NCBI GenBank assembly: GCA_903862155.1
Contig: CAIOXF010000174.1
Span: 1-6,611, forward strand
Reading direction: 5' to 3'
Source of the DNA: an uncultured cyanobacterium
GTDB lineage: Bacteria > Cyanobacteriota > Cyanobacteriia > PCC-6307 > Cyanobiaceae
DNA length: 6,611 bases
Below are positions 5,271 to 6,611 of the stretch, one piece after another; within the stretch, counting starts at the first letter, position 1, and every line of letters begins with the position of its first letter. The position numbers and the translations under genes are program-made. The notes beneath the pieces are model-generated. The model was not told where the DNA came from and made no database searches. It saw nothing but the letters and a program-made list of their open reading frames with translations.

Positions 5271-6611
5271 ATGAAGAAGCTCAGTCCCTGCGGCGCATCT
5301 GTCATCGCATCATGCCTGATTGCCTCGCCGCTGGCGGGACTTGCAGGTGAGCCCTCCAAAACAAGGCAGCAGTCGCCAATACCCAAGGTGGAAGCGAGCG
5401 GAGGGATTCGCTTTCAAAGCCAAGGGGCTGGCACGGCCAATACGGTGAGCGGCTATCTGTTTGCACCGCTCAGCCAATCCGCCAACGGGAGTCTGTACTT
5501 CCTTGATTTCTCAGCAAATCTGAATATCGGCGGTGTAGCCCCTCAAGCCAACACCGTTAACGCCGGCGTGAGTACCCGCCTTGGCTATCGCTGGCTGGAT
5601 CCCCAACAAAGTTGGATGTTTGGCGTGAATGCAGGGGTGGACACTCGCCCGGCATATTCCCAGTACGCATTCCAGGCAGGTGTGGGGGCCGAGGCCTTAA
5701 GCCGGGCTCTGGAGTTTCGCCTCAACGGTTACATCCCCTTTGCCAACACCAACGACCTCTATTCCACAGGTTGGACTAACGCGGCACTGACAGGAGATCG
5801 CTTGATTCTGGATGGCTACAACCAATATGTGGTAGCCGTAGGAGGCGTGGATTTCGAAGCAGGTGTACCGCTTAAAACCTGGAAAAACGGCAGCCTCTGG
5901 GCATATGCCGCTTATTACTACCTCAACGGCGACTACCTAGCCGGCAGCTCTGGAGTCCGCGGCCGGGCTGAGGTACGGGTTGGCAGTCAACTGGCCGTGG
6001 GTGCCACCGTGTCTTACGACAACCTCTTCAACACCCAGGCCACGGGATACATCCGCTACGGCGCCAAGCCTCTCGCAGGCAATGCCAAAGATGCTGTGGC
6101 CCAAGCCGAGCGCAACTTCCTGGCACTCCGAGGCCTGCCAGTGGTTCGTGAAGCCGACGTGAAACTCGATACAGCGCAGGTCAATGCTCCCAACACCGTG
6201 GCAGTAAACCCAGCCACGGGGCAGGCCTACGTGGTGCGTTGTGCAGGTAGTACCACCAGTGCCTATCAGGTGAATTGCGGCTACTCCACCGCCTTGGATG
6301 CTCTCAATGCTGGTGCCAGCAACGCCGTTCTGATTGCCAATGGCACCCCGGTAAGCAACCTGGGCGGCCAAACGATTCGCCTCGCAGCCGGCACATCTCT
6401 CACCAACAGCACCAACGCTCCAACCCTCAATACCCAATTCGGTCCGGCATCATTGCGGACCATCTTTGGTACCAGCACGGGTGCAACACCGAGCTTTAAC
6501 AACGGCATTCTGAGCATTGGCAGCAATACCACCATTGCTGGCCTGAACTTCACCAATACATCCATCACCAACTACAGCACCAGCAATGTGCTAATTGCCA
6601 ACAACCAATTC
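5271..6611 (+). CDS. Inverse autotransporter (intimin/invasin-like beta-barrel) with beta-helix-like passenger, N-terminal part
   Basis: The 447 visible codons run open to the window end. Residues 1 to about 25 form a signal peptide (MKK, hydrophobic core, cleavage probably near LAGLAG), giving export to the periplasm. Residues 42-265 are rich in alternating aromatic strands typical of an outer-membrane barrel. They match the inverse autotransporter pattern: RLGYRWLDPQQSWMFGVNAGVD (103-124), GVGAEALSRALEFRLNGYIPF (137-157), YAAYYYLNGDY (212-222), and a last strand ending ATGYIRYG (257-264). A linker with AERNFLALRGLPVVRE (279-294) resembles the stretch that follows the barrel in type Ve proteins, where the passenger is C-terminal. 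The passenger from about 310 is Asn/Thr/Ser-rich with short repeated strands (SIGSNTTIAGLNFTN, NVLIANNQF), suggesting a right-handed beta-helix, and has two cysteines (C324, C336). The likely role is surface adhesion or defence, unproven. ATG 5271 is chosen because the signal peptide begins there. Confidence 0.85.
   Translation, partial: MKKLSPCGASVIASCLIASPLAGLAGEPSKTRQQSPIPKVEASGGIRFQSQGAGTANTVSGYLFAPLSQSANGSLYFLDFSANLNIGGVAPQANTVNAGVSTRLGYRWLDPQQSWMFGVNAGVDTRPAYSQYAFQAGVGAEALSRALEFRLNGYIPFANTNDLYSTGWTNAALTGDRLILDGYNQYVVAVGGVDFEAGVPLKTWKNGSLWAYAAYYYLNGDYLAGSSGVRGRAEVRVGSQLAVGATVSYDNLFNTQATGYIRYGAKPLAGNAKDAVAQAERNFLALRGLPVVREADVKLDTAQVNAPNTVAVNPATGQAYVVRCAGSTTSAYQVNCGYSTALDALNAGASNAVLIANGTPVSNLGGQTIRLAAGTSLTNSTNAPTLNTQFGPASLRTIFGTSTGATPSFNNGILSIGSNTTIAGLNFTNTSITNYSTSNVLIANNQF

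Noticed and set aside
5937..6437. 166-codon minus-strand frame inside the autotransporter gene
   Set aside because: The plus-strand frame has a signal peptide and barrel pattern and stays open for 447 codons; the minus frame has no motif and is a shadow.

Overview
This GC-rich window fits a picocyanobacterium of the Synechococcus/Cyanobium type. The evidence is a LeuA of the usual bacterial form, a family 57 glycoside hydrolase with a DUF1957-type tail, and a LabA-like NYN protein. The genus is an inference, since no 16S or photosystem gene is present. The window holds five protein genes, two cut by its ends, packed with very short gaps. I see no tRNA, rRNA, CRISPR array, insertion sequence or T-tailed intrinsic terminator.

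Left part (1-1410). The minus strand carries the first 178 codons of leuA (leucine biosynthesis). Upstream of it, on the same strand, is a 191-residue NYN-domain (PIN-like nuclease) gene. The 233 bp between them are full of dyad symmetry: an 18-bp perfect palindrome, a small hairpin with an alternative partner, and a 76-bp element with 21-bp arms that overlaps the NYN stop codon. The NYN gene is divergent from the GH57 gene across 65 bp that contain a 12-bp perfect palindrome.

Middle (1411-5154). The GH57 glucan enzyme (539 aa, probably branching-enzyme type) converges with a 707-aa minus-strand gene, and the two stop codons abut with no base between them. The 707-aa protein is the most unusual object here. 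It joins an SDF-type (glutamate/dicarboxylate symporter fold) membrane domain to a C-terminal family 3 solute-binding domain, linked by an extra membrane helix that would place the binding domain in the periplasm. The residues that bind Na+ and aspartate in characterised SDF transporters look replaced, so coupling and substrate are open questions.

Right part (5155-6611). A 116-bp gap separates the fusion transporter from a divergent gene cut by the window end. That gene encodes a signal peptide, an intimin/invasin-like (inverse autotransporter, type Ve) outer-membrane beta-barrel, and the start of an Asn/Thr/Ser-rich passenger that looks like a right-handed beta-helix. GC falls clearly along this gene.

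The genes do not form one pathway. leuA and GH57 are housekeeping metabolism, NYN is probably RNA-related, and the right half is a cell-envelope segment with an uptake-like protein and a surface protein.
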